Translations under genes and position numbers: made by a program
In this document: one piece after another, positions 34,045 through 42,931 of the stretch
Position numbering within the stretch: the stretch's first letter is position 1
How the letters are laid out: each line of letters begins with the position of its first letter
DNA from: Sphingobacterium bambusae
Lineage (GTDB): Bacteria; Bacteroidota; Bacteroidia; Sphingobacteriales; Sphingobacteriaceae
Assembly (NCBI RefSeq): GCF_033955345.1
Contig: NZ_CP138332.1
Location: forward strand, 5,270,001-5,334,000
Length of the DNA: 64,000 nt
Direction of reading: 5' to 3'
Notes under the pieces: model-generated
What the model saw: the letters and a program-made list of their open reading frames with translations, nothing else
Databases searched by the model: none
Told to the model about the DNA's origin: nothing

Positions 34045-34572
34045 GTGGATACATGTTCATTGGATGATACATCCATTTGCAAAAAGGAAGTCTTTGCCGC
34101 GTTTTTTCAGAAACAGGTGAAGGCGTTGCGAAATTTTCTGTTTTATCGCTACGGCGATCAAGACCAAGCAAATGATATAGCGCAGGAAGCCTTCGTGGCG
34201 CTGTGGCAAAACTGTCATCGGGTGCCCTACGCAGGAGCACAAGCCTATCTATATAAGGTAGCAAACAATAAAACGCTAAAGGTAAAAGCACATGAGAAGG
34301 TGGTGTTGACCTATCAGCAACGCAGCAACTATAACGAGGAAAATTACGAATCGCCGCAGTTCCTACTGGAAGAAAAGCAATTTAAAGAGCAGCTATTGCA
34401 GGCTATAGCAGGTTTAAAGGAAACGCAGCGCGTAGCCTTTTTGATGCACCGAATTGATAAGATGAAATATGCCGAAATTGCTGATGCTTTAGGTATTAGC
34501 GTCAAGGCAGTGGAGAAGCGTATACATTTGGCGATGTTGGCGCTTAAGGATCAATTAACGACATTTAAGTAA
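34045..34572 (+). CDS. FecI-type ECF sigma factor
   Basis: The product is 175 residues. Region 2 is seen in RYGDQDQANDIAQEAFVALW and region 4 in KETQRVAFLMHRIDKMKYAE then IADALGISVKAVEKRIHLAM. The start codon is GTG (34045) or TTG (34060); no in-frame ATG is suitable. The next genes encode its FecR anti-sigma factor and the cognate TonB receptor with an STN domain, the normal arrangement of cell-surface signalling. Confidence 0.88.
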   Translation: MDTCSLDDTSICKKEVFAAFFQKQVKALRNFLFYRYGDQDQANDIAQEAFVALWQNCHRVPYAGAQAYLYKVANNKTLKVKAHEKVVLTYQQRSNYNEENYESPQFLLEEKQFKEQLLQAIAGLKETQRVAFLMHRIDKMKYAEIADALGISVKAVEKRIHLAMLALKDQLTTFK

Positions 34573-34590
34573 ATTTCAGCTCGTAAAACG

Positions 34591-35499
34591 ATGAAAGAAG
34601 AAAATAGATTGGCCAAATTTCTTGATGGTTCACTTTCCGACGCGGAAAAAAACAATTGGGAGCAAGATCCCGACAAGGAGCTTTATGAGCAGATCAAACG
34701 GTATTCTGCCGACTTATCGGTACCCAGCAATACAGCGGATGAGCACTTGTTGGAAGCTATAATGAACAGCAAGGCCAAAACGGTAAAAAAAATGTCCCCC
34801 TTCCGCAGCAGCCGTTGGCTGGCTGTAGCCGCCGTGCTACTCTGCGTGTTTCTAGGAGGATGGTTGATGTGGTCATCAGAAGCTGTTTTTCAGGCACCAG
34901 CACACGCAGCCTTGCAGGTAGAGTTGCCGGACGGTTCGGAAGTGTTGCTGGACAAAGGATCGAAAGCAAGTTACAAACGTTTCACATGGTTGCTACAGCG
35001 GGATGTGAAGCTCGAAGGTGACGCCTACTTCGCCGTAGAAAGAGGACAGACCTTTACCGTAGAAACCACGATGGGCACGGTGCGGGTGCTGGGTACGCGT
35101 TTTGATGTGCTGACAAAGGACGGTAATCTAAGCGTACATTGTTACCACGGAAAAGTGGAGGTGCAGCAAGCTCAGGAGAAAATGCTGTTGACCGCGGGGC
35201 AATCCCTCCGTTTAGACGACGGAACATGGGAACGGGATAGTCTTTTTCTGCAGGAACCCGCTTGGAAAGCTGACCAATTGCTGTTTCAATCGGCCAGCTT
35301 AGATCAGGTCGTAAGGGAGATGGAGCGTTCATTTGCCGTAACGTTTAAAAGCAGCACACAGCAAGTGGCGGGTGCACAGCAGTTTACAGGCAAACTGCCT
35401 ACCTCAGATCTAGAGGCCGCTATACATATCATCGAAAAAGCATTTTCAATTAGTTGCCGTAAATTGGCAGATAACCGCTACGTTATTGAAGCAAAGTAG
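34591..35499 (+). CDS. FecR-family anti-sigma factor
   Basis: The product is 302 residues. A short cytoplasmic part (about 1-75) is followed by one membrane helix (WLAVAAVLLCVFLGGWLMW) and the periplasmic FecR domain (VELPDGSEVLLDKGSKASYK; GTRFDVLTKDGNLSVHCYHG). A C-terminal secretin/STN-like region follows (FTGKLPTSDLEAAIHIIEKA). It lies 18 bp after the sigma gene. It should hold the sigma factor until the receptor signals. Confidence 0.9.
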   Translation: MKEENRLAKFLDGSLSDAEKNNWEQDPDKELYEQIKRYSADLSVPSNTADEHLLEAIMNSKAKTVKKMSPFRSSRWLAVAAVLLCVFLGGWLMWSSEAVFQAPAHAALQVELPDGSEVLLDKGSKASYKRFTWLLQRDVKLEGDAYFAVERGQTFTVETTMGTVRVLGTRFDVLTKDGNLSVHCYHGKVEVQQAQEKMLLTAGQSLRLDDGTWERDSLFLQEPAWKADQLLFQSASLDQVVREMERSFAVTFKSSTQQVAGAQQFTGKLPTSDLEAAIHIIEKAFSISCRKLADNRYVIEAK

Positions 35500-35500
35500 G

Positions 35501-37996
35501 ATGCGCTATAAATTATTTGGCTGTGTTTGGATGTTGCTGTTCCTGTACTGTGCATGCGCGTTGGCACAAGAGAAAAGCATGCCTCTACGTCAGTATTTAG
35601 CGCTATTGGAGCAGCAACATCAGCTATCTTTCAGTTTTTTGGAAGGGGATATTGCGACTAAACGTATCGTTCCACCGAACGGCCTTCTTGCAGCGGATGA
35701 AGCATTGGTTGATCTGCAGTCGAAAACCGGATTGATTTTTACGAAGGTTAATAAGCGCTATGTGGTCGTCCATCGTCCGGAAGCCGAAAGAATGCTTGTA
35801 AAGGGCGTTATAAAAGATGCAACTACAGAGCTGCCGATGGCAAATGCAAGTATCCGAAGCGTCAACGGACAACACACCTTGACGGACGACAACGGTCTTT
35901 TTTCGTTGGCCATGCCAAGCCATGGCACACTGATGATCACGCACATTGGGTATAAACCGCTTCGTTTTAAAATACCGGAAGGTAATCTTGGTAAGGAAAT
36001 AGCGTTAGTAATGGAGCGGCAGGTGAACCAACTGGAAGAAATATCTGTGAAACATTTTCTGACCAAAGGACTGCAAATTCGCGCCGATAGAAGCTACCAA
36101 ATGAAACCACGGGTGACAGGGTTGCTACCCGGGCTGACAGAGCCCGATGTTTTACAGACACTGCAACAACTCCCGGGAATTGTGAGCATCGACCAGTCGA
36201 TTTCAAATATCAGCGTCCGATCTGGGTCGCACGACCAAAACTTATTTCTATGGAATGGTATTCGTCTTTTCCAAACGGGGCATTTCTTTGGATTGATATC
36301 GGCATTTAACCCTAACTTACCGCACACCGTTACCATTTATAAAAATGGTACGCCAGCCTTGCTGGGCGAGTCCGTATCGGGAACCATATTGATCGACAGT
36401 CCGCCTGACCAAGGAGAGCGAAGCACGTCGATAGGCGCTAACTTGATCAATGCAGATTTTAACAGTTCCTTCAAGAGCTCGCCGAATACCTATTGGCAAT
36501 TTAGCGGACGGCGCTCACTGATGGATTATGTGAACTCGCCGGTCTATAATCGCTACCGTGATCGCGTGTTCCAGAATACGAAAGTTACCAACTTCTTCGC
36601 CGATCAGAGCCTGAGTTACCGCAGTGAAGAGGATTTTAGATTTCACGACCTCAGCGGGCAGGTGAAGCATCGGTTTTCAGACCGAGAGGCGATCAGCGTC
36701 AATGCGCTATGGATAGCCAACAATCTGGCTGTAACCCAACAGAACAGTTTGGATTCCATTTCAGAAACCAGTGAACTGGCACAAATGTCTTTTGCTAGCA
36801 ACCTGATGTATGAACAAAAATGGGCCAATGGGCAGGAAAGCGAACTACGCATGTCCTTCTCGCGATACAAATTGTTTGCTGAAGATTTTTATGAGGATCG
36901 TGATCAAGTGGGCGTGCAACGAAATCAGGTTTTTGATAAGACCTTTTCGCTTCGACATGCGCTTGCCCTATCCGATTCGTGGAAGCTTTCGGCAGGCTAT
37001 GAGCTGGGCGATATAACCATCAAAAACGACGAACAGGATTCGCAATCTCTGCAGAGCCAGTCGCTCGCGGCACAGCTCGTGGCGCGTTACCCGCATTTGT
37101 ATATCACGACAGGTCTGCGAGCCACGCATTTTATGTCCTATGGCCGTTTTCGTGCCGAACCACGTGTATCGGTTTCCTACTTCTTTAAGAAGTATTGGAC
37201 AATGACAATAGCCGCTGAAGCCAAAAGCCAGGCTGCCTATCAGGAAATACAGCAACAGCAGGATTTCTTTGGTATCGAAACGCGGCGCTGGGAACTGGCC
37301 GATGGTGCGGAAACACCGATTTTACGGAGTAACCAAGCATCGTTCGATATACAGTTTCAAAAAGGAGAATGGCTGCTTAGGGCGGAATCTTTTGTTAAGA
37401 AGGTAAATGATCTTAACAGCCGTAGCCAAGGATTCCAAAACCAATTTGCCCAAGCGGATGCCTTAGGGAGCTATACCGTGAAAGGAGCGGAGCTTCAGCT
37501 ACAAAAGCAACATGGACCGTTTACGGCGTGGACAAATTTTCATATCAACGACAGCCGTTATCACTTTCCGACATTATACACAGCGCGCTTTGCGAATAAC
37601 TTTGAAACCCCCTATGCCATACGCTGGGGCCTACTGTATGCCGCACGAAAATGGGAGGCAGCCGTGGGCGGTACTTGGTATGCCGGTAGATATTATACGC
37701 AACCCAACAGCCGGATACCCTCCATCGCCAATGATGGTAGTCTTTACATCGACTATATGGCACCCAATAGTAGTCAATTGCAGGATAACTTTCAGTTGAA
37801 CGCATCCCTCAGTTTGACCATGGCTGTACGCAAGAACCTTCGCTTTAAAACGGGTTTGGCTATGCAGAATATGGCGAATAGTGCTACGGTGATTAACAGA
37901 AGCTACCGTATCAACCGGAACAGTGAAACGATCGAAGAGATCGATAACTACAACCTCGCGCGTACCAGTAATGTTTTTATCCGCGTCTATTTTTAG
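35501..37996 (+). CDS. TonB-dependent receptor with STN signalling domain
   Basis: The product is 831 residues from MRYKLFGCVWMLLFLYCACA (signal). The ATG follows the FecR stop by 1 bp with AAAGTAGG in front. Domains in order: STN-like (about 30-85, LRQYLALLEQQHQLSFSFLE), carboxypeptidase-regulatory-like beta domain (about 95-180, GVIKDATTELPMANASI), plug (about 195-310, LQTLQQLPGIVSIDQSISNI and SGTILIDSP) and a barrel to the C-terminal FIRVYF. It is FecA-type in logic but the ligand is unknown. Confidence 0.9.
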   Translation: MRYKLFGCVWMLLFLYCACALAQEKSMPLRQYLALLEQQHQLSFSFLEGDIATKRIVPPNGLLAADEALVDLQSKTGLIFTKVNKRYVVVHRPEAERMLVKGVIKDATTELPMANASIRSVNGQHTLTDDNGLFSLAMPSHGTLMITHIGYKPLRFKIPEGNLGKEIALVMERQVNQLEEISVKHFLTKGLQIRADRSYQMKPRVTGLLPGLTEPDVLQTLQQLPGIVSIDQSISNISVRSGSHDQNLFLWNGIRLFQTGHFFGLISAFNPNLPHTVTIYKNGTPALLGESVSGTILIDSPPDQGERSTSIGANLINADFNSSFKSSPNTYWQFSGRRSLMDYVNSPVYNRYRDRVFQNTKVTNFFADQSLSYRSEEDFRFHDLSGQVKHRFSDREAISVNALWIANNLAVTQQNSLDSISETSELAQMSFASNLMYEQKWANGQESELRMSFSRYKLFAEDFYEDRDQVGVQRNQVFDKTFSLRHALALSDSWKLSAGYELGDITIKNDEQDSQSLQSQSLAAQLVARYPHLYITTGLRATHFMSYGRFRAEPRVSVSYFFKKYWTMTIAAEAKSQAAYQEIQQQQDFFGIETRRWELADGAETPILRSNQASFDIQFQKGEWLLRAESFVKKVNDLNSRSQGFQNQFAQADALGSYTVKGAELQLQKQHGPFTAWTNFHINDSRYHFPTLYTARFANNFETPYAIRWGLLYAARKWEAAVGGTWYAGRYYTQPNSRIPSIANDGSLYIDYMAPNSSQLQDNFQLNASLSLTMAVRKNLRFKTGLAMQNMANSATVINRSYRINRNSETIEEIDNYNLARTSNVFIRVYF

Positions 37997-38067
37997 ATCA
38001 ATCTTTGATTGCCCATGCAACCCATTCCATCGCCGACTCGTCTTCTACATAAAAGAAGCGACGAATT

Positions 38068-38295
38068 ATGGACAAGCTAAATAAAAAGATCAATATTACA
38101 CTAGGCTGCCTTTTGCTCACCAATCTCCTGTTGTTGTATATTATGACTAGTGGGCATGGCGCCGCTGTGCCCGTGAAAAAGGATGCTGCACAGCAGCAAC
38201 AAGATTTGTCGTTTATGGAAGCTGATTTCGCCGATAAACCTGCGGCGGAGCATGGAGGGCTGTCGATTAAGATCGTGCTCTTTGAGTTCAAGTAG
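38068..38295 (+). CDS. Small single-pass membrane protein
   Basis: The product is 75 residues: a basic start (MDKLNKKINI), one hydrophobic helix (TLGCLLLTNLLLLYIM), then a polar tail with Gln-rich KKDAAQQQQDLSF and a C-terminal LSIKIVLFEFK. No family is recognised. It follows the receptor gene by 71 bp on the same strand and precedes a terminator-like hairpin, so it may be the fourth gene of the signalling unit. Confidence 0.5.
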   Translation: MDKLNKKINITLGCLLLTNLLLLYIMTSGHGAAVPVKKDAAQQQQDLSFMEADFADKPAAEHGGLSIKIVLFEFK

Positions 38296-38309
38296 CCTAT
38301 AAACAAATA

Positions 38310-38340
38310 GCCCCATCCAGCATGGTTGATGGAATGGGGC
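38310..38340. terminator. Hairpin between convergent transcripts
   Basis: GCCCCAT and ATGGGGC are perfect arms, extended inward by CCA and TGG across a short bulge. On the minus strand the stem is followed by TATTTGTTT, so it can terminate the catabolic cluster; on the plus strand no T-run follows. It lies between gene ends at 38295 and 38383. Confidence 0.6.
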
Positions 38341-38382
38341 GTGTTGCAGGAAGGAGATCGCTGCGTACGGTCTAATAAAGGC

Positions 38383-39321
38383 TTACCACGTACGATCTTC
38401 CATCAGTTTTTCTAGTTGTTGTGCCGTCATTTTCAAAGCTGAAGGGTCTTTTTCCAGCCATTTTAGAAAGGCCGCTTTAATTTCGGCTGTCCACTGGTTG
38501 TCGATCTGTCCACTACTGTATTTTCCCGATTTGATAACCTCAAAGCCAAAGCGGTCGCGAAGCAGAATAAACTCCCCTCGGATAACCACATGCTCCACCA
38601 AATGTGCGGGAATAAAGAGTACACCTTCGCGTTGCGCCATAACGAGATCGCCGGGCAACACGATGGCACGACCAATGCGCGTAGGGCTATTTAAGCCTAT
38701 GAGCATGGACTCTTCTAAAAAGGACGGGTGAAAATCGCGCACGAATGCATTGAAACCATCGATCGCTAGGAGACCTTCTAAATCGCGTACAGATGCGTCG
38801 AAGACGACACCATTGCCTGATTTGTTGTAGATGGCGCTACCGAGTGTTTGCCCAATTAGTGTGCCGCCGGCGATTTTTCCAAAACCATCGGCCACATATA
38901 CATCGCCTTTGACCAGCTTTTCTATTGGCCAGGTGTTGCTGTTGCCTTGTCTGCCGGCAGCATGCCCACGGTCGAGTATATGCTGCTCTACATCAGGACG
39001 TCGCGGTATATAAGTAGCGGTTACGGCACGTCCTACGATGGGGACATCATCACGTAGCAATTTCCATTCGCCCACAAATTGATTCAGATAGCCCGCATTT
39101 TTCAGGATGGTCCAAGCATCGGCGAGTCCAATAGATTTTGCGCGTTCCACCCATTGGTCTTCAACCTTTGGTCGTCCATCCTCAAAGCGTTCTCCTTTCC
39201 AACTTGATGTTAGAAACAGCAACTCCTCTTTGGGGAGCTGCTGCGCGTGTGCTGGCGCGAGCCAGGCCGTTGCCGCCACAAGCATTGCCGCTTTGGCCGC
39301 GGATAGGTATCGACTAAACAT
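38383..39321 (-). CDS. Secreted RraA-family aldolase/decarboxylase-like protein
   Basis: The product is 312 residues from MFSRYLSAAKAAMLVAATAW with Sec cleavage after AHA; the longer in-frame start lacks signal features. The RraA fold core is GGTLIGQTLGSAIY, then VVFDASVRDLEGL containing R179-D180, the pyruvate- and metal-binding pair of HMG/CHA aldolases, and VLPGDLVMAQREGVLFIPAH. The family includes 4-hydroxy-4-methyl-2-oxoglutarate aldolases and oxaloacetate decarboxylases. An N-terminal extension of about 60 residues beyond the usual length is present. It overlaps the RidA gene by 8 bp. Confidence 0.85.
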   Translation of the reverse strand: MFSRYLSAAKAAMLVAATAWLAPAHAQQLPKEELLFLTSSWKGERFEDGRPKVEDQWVERAKSIGLADAWTILKNAGYLNQFVGEWKLLRDDVPIVGRAVTATYIPRRPDVEQHILDRGHAAGRQGNSNTWPIEKLVKGDVYVADGFGKIAGGTLIGQTLGSAIYNKSGNGVVFDASVRDLEGLLAIDGFNAFVRDFHPSFLEESMLIGLNSPTRIGRAIVLPGDLVMAQREGVLFIPAHLVEHVVIRGEFILLRDRFGFEVIKSGKYSSGQIDNQWTAEIKAAFLKWLEKDPSALKMTAQQLEKLMEDRTW

Positions 39322-39784
39322 AGGCGATACAATCCATTTCAACGAGGGAGTCGCCGGGAACACCACCATAAGTGGCTACGGTGGTACGCACGGGCGGTTT
39401 GTTACCAAAACGACCTCGGTAGGCCGCGTTCATTTTATCATAGTCAGCTAGATCCGCCAAGTATACATTTACTTTGAGTACTTTTTCTAAGGACGATCCA
39501 GCACTTTTAAGCTCCTTTTCCAATTCATCCAACACATGCTTGGTATGTGCAGCCACATCGCCATCAAAATGCGCACCTTTGCCCGCTACAAACACGAGGT
39601 TACCATGCTTGGTGTGTCCAGAGAACAAAGGAATCTCTTGATCTTTAGTGACGTTGCCCACTTGTTTTTCTGGCGTGGACAAGCCTTCGCCAGCTTTAGC
39701 CAAAAATCCCAACCCAAATACACCGGTTGCTGATGCAGCAAGCTTTTTCAATAAGGAGCGACGTCCATTGTTTGTTGTTTTCAT
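39314..39784 (-). CDS. RidA-family protein with Tat signal
   Basis: The product is 156 residues. The N-terminus MKTTNNGRRSLLKKLAASAT has twin Arg at 8-9 and a hydrophobic stretch, typical of Tat export. The RidA domain follows (GNLVFVAGKGAHFDGDVAAH; KVLKVNVYLADLADYDKMNA), with the substrate-binding Arg in PPVRTTVATYGGVPGDSLVE. Cytosolic RidA hydrolyses reactive enamine/imine products of PLP lyases; here the same job would be done in the periplasm next to an exported PLP enzyme. Confidence 0.88.
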   Translation of the reverse strand: MKTTNNGRRSLLKKLAASATGVFGLGFLAKAGEGLSTPEKQVGNVTKDQEIPLFSGHTKHGNLVFVAGKGAHFDGDVAAHTKHVLDELEKELKSAGSSLEKVLKVNVYLADLADYDKMNAAYRGRFGNKPPVRTTVATYGGVPGDSLVEMDCIAYV

Positions 39785-39836
39785 CTTCGTTGATTTTTAA
39801 TTATGATTTATTTTTCGTTTTATGCGTTTTCTTAAT

Positions 39837-41090
39837 TTATTTCTTTTCTGTCCGGATGGTTAATGTGATTACGGTGGCTAGAAAAAGGCAACTCGCCATG
39901 AACAGATAGGCGGCAGAGAAGCTTTTTGTATGGGCATTCAGCACGCCCACAAGATAGGCGCCGCCAAAGGAACCCAATGCACCCATACTGTTGATAAGGC
40001 CGATGGCACCGCCAGACACATTGCGTGGAAGCACCTCGGTAACCAAAGCGAAAAATGGGCCGTAAGGGATGTACATCGCCGCACCTGCGACGATCAGTAG
40101 CCCGTAGGACAGCCAAAAATGGGTGGAGCCTAGGTAATAGGAGAATGAAAAGGCCAATGTGCCCAATAGCAGAAATGGCCAGATAAAGTTCTTACGCTTG
40201 CTGCCTCTATCGGCGTAATAGGAGGTGGCCAACATACCTATAATGGCAAAGAGATAAGGCACCGCAGCGAGCCAGCCCGTGGTTACAATGCTTACATCCG
40301 GCGCCGACTTGATAATGGTGGGCAGCCACATGACGAAGCCATAAACACCAACGTTCCAAAGCAGGTATTGGATGCAGAGCAGAATAACGGTTTTTGAGCG
40401 GAATGCCTCGGCATAGTTTTGTACAGGTTTTATGGCATGCTGCTCTTCCTCAAAATGATGCGCGAGCTCCTTTTTCTCTTCGGCACTTAACCATTTGGCA
40501 TCTGCAGGCTTCTCTTCAACCAAGCGCCACCAAAAGAAAGCCCATATTACGCCCGGCAGACCTTGGATAATGAACATCCAGCGCCAACCGAGGGCATCAA
40601 TGAGGTAGCCCGAGGCAACAGACATCCAGAGCACAGTGGCCGGATTGCCCAAGATCAACAGGGTGTTGGCACGCGAACGTTCCTGCTTGGTAAACCAATT
40701 ACTCAGCAGGATGAGCATGGCGGGCATTACTGCGCTTTCAACAACGCCTAGTAGGAAGCGAATAGCAATCAAGCTGTACACGTCGTGCACCATACCGGTG
40801 GCGGCCGCTAAGCCACCCCACAAGATAAGTGACCAGAAGATCAGCTTTTTTGCGCTATTTTGCGAAGCGTAGCGCGCTCCCGGAATTTGGAAGAAAAAGT
40901 AGCCCAGAAAAAACAGCGAGCTTAGCAGTGAAGATATTGCCGGCGTGATTTGCAGATCCTCAGCCATGCCTCCAGCGGCTGCGAAACCAAAGTTTGCCCG
41001 ATCAAGGTAGGCCAAGCTGTAGGTGATAAAGGCCACAGGCAGTAGTCTGTACCAACGTTGTGGCGATAGATTGTTCTTTGAATCCTTCAT
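39837..41090 (-). CDS. MFS transporter, anion:cation symporter type
   Basis: The product is 417 residues with twelve predicted helices. The first helix carries FITYSLAYLDRANFGFAAAG, the family hallmark of hexuronate/organic-acid transporters (ACS/phthalate permease group), and FWWRLVEEKPADAKWLSAEE marks the central loop. It is the only inner-membrane transporter in the cluster, so it most likely imports a pathway product such as an organic or sugar acid. The RidA gene follows after 52 bp. Confidence 0.9.
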   Translation of the reverse strand: MKDSKNNLSPQRWYRLLPVAFITYSLAYLDRANFGFAAAGGMAEDLQITPAISSLLSSLFFLGYFFFQIPGARYASQNSAKKLIFWSLILWGGLAAATGMVHDVYSLIAIRFLLGVVESAVMPAMLILLSNWFTKQERSRANTLLILGNPATVLWMSVASGYLIDALGWRWMFIIQGLPGVIWAFFWWRLVEEKPADAKWLSAEEKKELAHHFEEEQHAIKPVQNYAEAFRSKTVILLCIQYLLWNVGVYGFVMWLPTIIKSAPDVSIVTTGWLAAVPYLFAIIGMLATSYYADRGSKRKNFIWPFLLLGTLAFSFSYYLGSTHFWLSYGLLIVAGAAMYIPYGPFFALVTEVLPRNVSGGAIGLINSMGALGSFGGAYLVGVLNAHTKSFSAAYLFMASCLFLATVITLTIRTEKK

Positions 41091-41107
41091 GTCTGTGCTT
41101 TTTGGAA

Positions 41108-41563
41108 CTATAATTTGACCGCTTGACGCGCTAATAAGCGCAATCCCTCTTGATCCTTATGCCATACCAAAACAACGTGGAGTTTTACCTGACCTGGAGG
41201 CTTTCCTTCGTCGGCACTTTGCCCATGCAGCTGGTGTCGCACGATGGCGGTGCAGCCCGCCAACTCCATGGATACATCCGAAAACTGCAATGCCGTAAAT
41301 ACGAATTTTTTGGAAACCAAGGAATGGATGAAGCTACTGCGATCTTCCACAAAACCCGAGGAATGCCCATAGGTAAGCTTGGCATCTGTTAGCTCTAAGA
41401 GTTGCTCTTCTGTTGGATGCAGAAGAGCCAAACGAAAGGATTCCAAGGCGTCCAAGACATCTGTTTTACGCAATTCGCAGCTGGGAGGTTGTGCTGTTTG
41501 GCCAACATTGCTGCAGCTGCTCTGTACAAGTGCAAAGAGAAGCAGGATATATGTATTTTTCAT
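41108..41563 (-). CDS. NTF2-like (DUF4440-type) lipoprotein
   Basis: The product is 151 residues from MKNTYILLLFALVQSSC, with Cys17 as a lipobox; the in-frame upstream Met adds eight residues. The mature part fits an NTF2-like cone (VLDALESFRLALLHPTEEQL then LTDAKLTYGHSSGFVEDRSS, IVRHQLHG). These domains often bind small ligands or are polyketide-like isomerases. Its placement between the amidohydrolase and transporter genes suggests an accessory role in the same periplasmic pathway. Confidence 0.78.
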   Translation of the reverse strand: MKNTYILLLFALVQSSCSNVGQTAQPPSCELRKTDVLDALESFRLALLHPTEEQLLELTDAKLTYGHSSGFVEDRSSFIHSLVSKKFVFTALQFSDVSMELAGCTAIVRHQLHGQSADEGKPPGQVKLHVVLVWHKDQEGLRLLARQAVKL

Positions 41564-41588
41564 AATCAAGCGGTTTATGGGTGCCATA

Positions 41589-42890
41589 CTAGTGTTCCCT
41601 TAAAGTTCTACGTTGTATATTTTGATCGCGCAGGTATTTTTTGAAGTCGACATTCAATGGATTTGCTCGACCGTTATAGTCGTACACGATAGTTCCATCT
41701 CTGACGGTAAGCTCACATTCTAGACGCTGTTGGCTAGCAATGCGATGCCCGATATAATCGAATAGACCAAAGTCTCCCTGCCGTATGCCAAGCACGGCGA
41801 TGTCGGCGGGTGCTCCTTCGGAAAGATTACCCAATTCTGTGCGCTTGATGATTTGTGCTGGTTTCCATGTCGATGCTTCAATCACCTTGGAAAGCGGCAT
41901 GCCCATGGCGATAAATTTGTCCATCACGGTCAGCATGTCTTTCATGGATCCATTCATGCTACCGATGTGGATGTCGGTGCTTATTGCGTCGGGATAAAAA
42001 CCTTCTTTTATGGCAGGGATGGCCTGCGAGAAAGCAAAGCTGATACCGCCATACCCCACATCGAAGTTGATGCCCCTCTTGCGTGCTTCATAGACAAAAG
42101 GTTTGATCTTTTCGGTTTTCATATCCACGAGGTATTCGCGCGCACCCAGCTGCGCAAAGGCATGGGTGAAAATATCGCCGGGCTGTAGTTTTTCCATAAA
42201 TAGCTCCCGAATAGGAAGGGGTGGGGTGCTTCCGCCAAAGTCGATCATGGTCGGAAGGCCACCGGCCAGCTTGCCCGCTTGCACGGCGCGCTCCACCGGT
42301 GTCCAGTCGTAGCCTTCGTAATGGGCTACTTTAAAGCCTACAATATGTTCAGGATTTTGCTTTGCTGTAAGCGCGCTCATTTTGGCATCCATATCCTCAG
42401 TATTTTGCTCGTAAGCGCCACCGCGCATGCCCTGTCCGACGATATTGAGAAAAGCAAGAACACGCGTTTTAGAAAGATCGATGGTCTGCTTTTTAAACGC
42501 TGAGAAAGAAGTCCATCCCGAGCTTCCCGCATCCACCACTGTAGTGATGCCATTGCGAAAGGTAAAGCCGTCAGGGGGAAATGCGCTGGGGCCATTCATA
42601 TAATTTTGATCTAGCTGGGTTCCCCAGAAATGGTGGGTGTGTATATCGATAAGACCGGGTACAACGTATAGGCCTTTGGCATGTACGACCTGTATTGCCG
42701 AAGCGGTATCGATATGTTTGGACACTTTTGCAATAAGGCCATCGGAGATAGCAATGTCCATGGGCTCGTCGATATTATTTTTGGGATCGATGATATGCCC
42801 ATCTTTAATGACTAAGTCGTATGCTTGGCTATATAAGCTATGGTTCAAGCCCAGCAGAAATAGCAGGGCGAATAGCATTTTTATCTTCAT
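41589..42890 (-). CDS. Secreted amidohydrolase/deacetylase-family metallohydrolase
   Basis: The product is 433 residues from MKIKMLFALLFLLGLNHSLY, a Sec signal. Metal ligands appear in VPGLIDIHTHHF (HxH), the carboxylated-Lys region GFKVAHYEG, the His in IFTHAF and the Asp in ISTDIHIGS. The C-terminal EGAPADIAVLGIRQGDFGLF is the amidohydrolase small domain. The family (EF_0837/AHA_3915 type) is usually cytosolic and neighbours a SelA-related PLP enzyme, exactly as here. It probably hydrolyses an N-acyl or cyclic amide. Export is unusual. Confidence 0.85.
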   Translation of the reverse strand: MKIKMLFALLFLLGLNHSLYSQAYDLVIKDGHIIDPKNNIDEPMDIAISDGLIAKVSKHIDTASAIQVVHAKGLYVVPGLIDIHTHHFWGTQLDQNYMNGPSAFPPDGFTFRNGITTVVDAGSSGWTSFSAFKKQTIDLSKTRVLAFLNIVGQGMRGGAYEQNTEDMDAKMSALTAKQNPEHIVGFKVAHYEGYDWTPVERAVQAGKLAGGLPTMIDFGGSTPPLPIRELFMEKLQPGDIFTHAFAQLGAREYLVDMKTEKIKPFVYEARKRGINFDVGYGGISFAFSQAIPAIKEGFYPDAISTDIHIGSMNGSMKDMLTVMDKFIAMGMPLSKVIEASTWKPAQIIKRTELGNLSEGAPADIAVLGIRQGDFGLFDYIGHRIASQQRLECELTVRDGTIVYDYNGRANPLNVDFKKYLRDQNIQRRTLREH

Positions 42891-42931
42891 TTTTGGATTT
42901 TTTGTTCTGATCATCCTCTCATTCAATCTTT

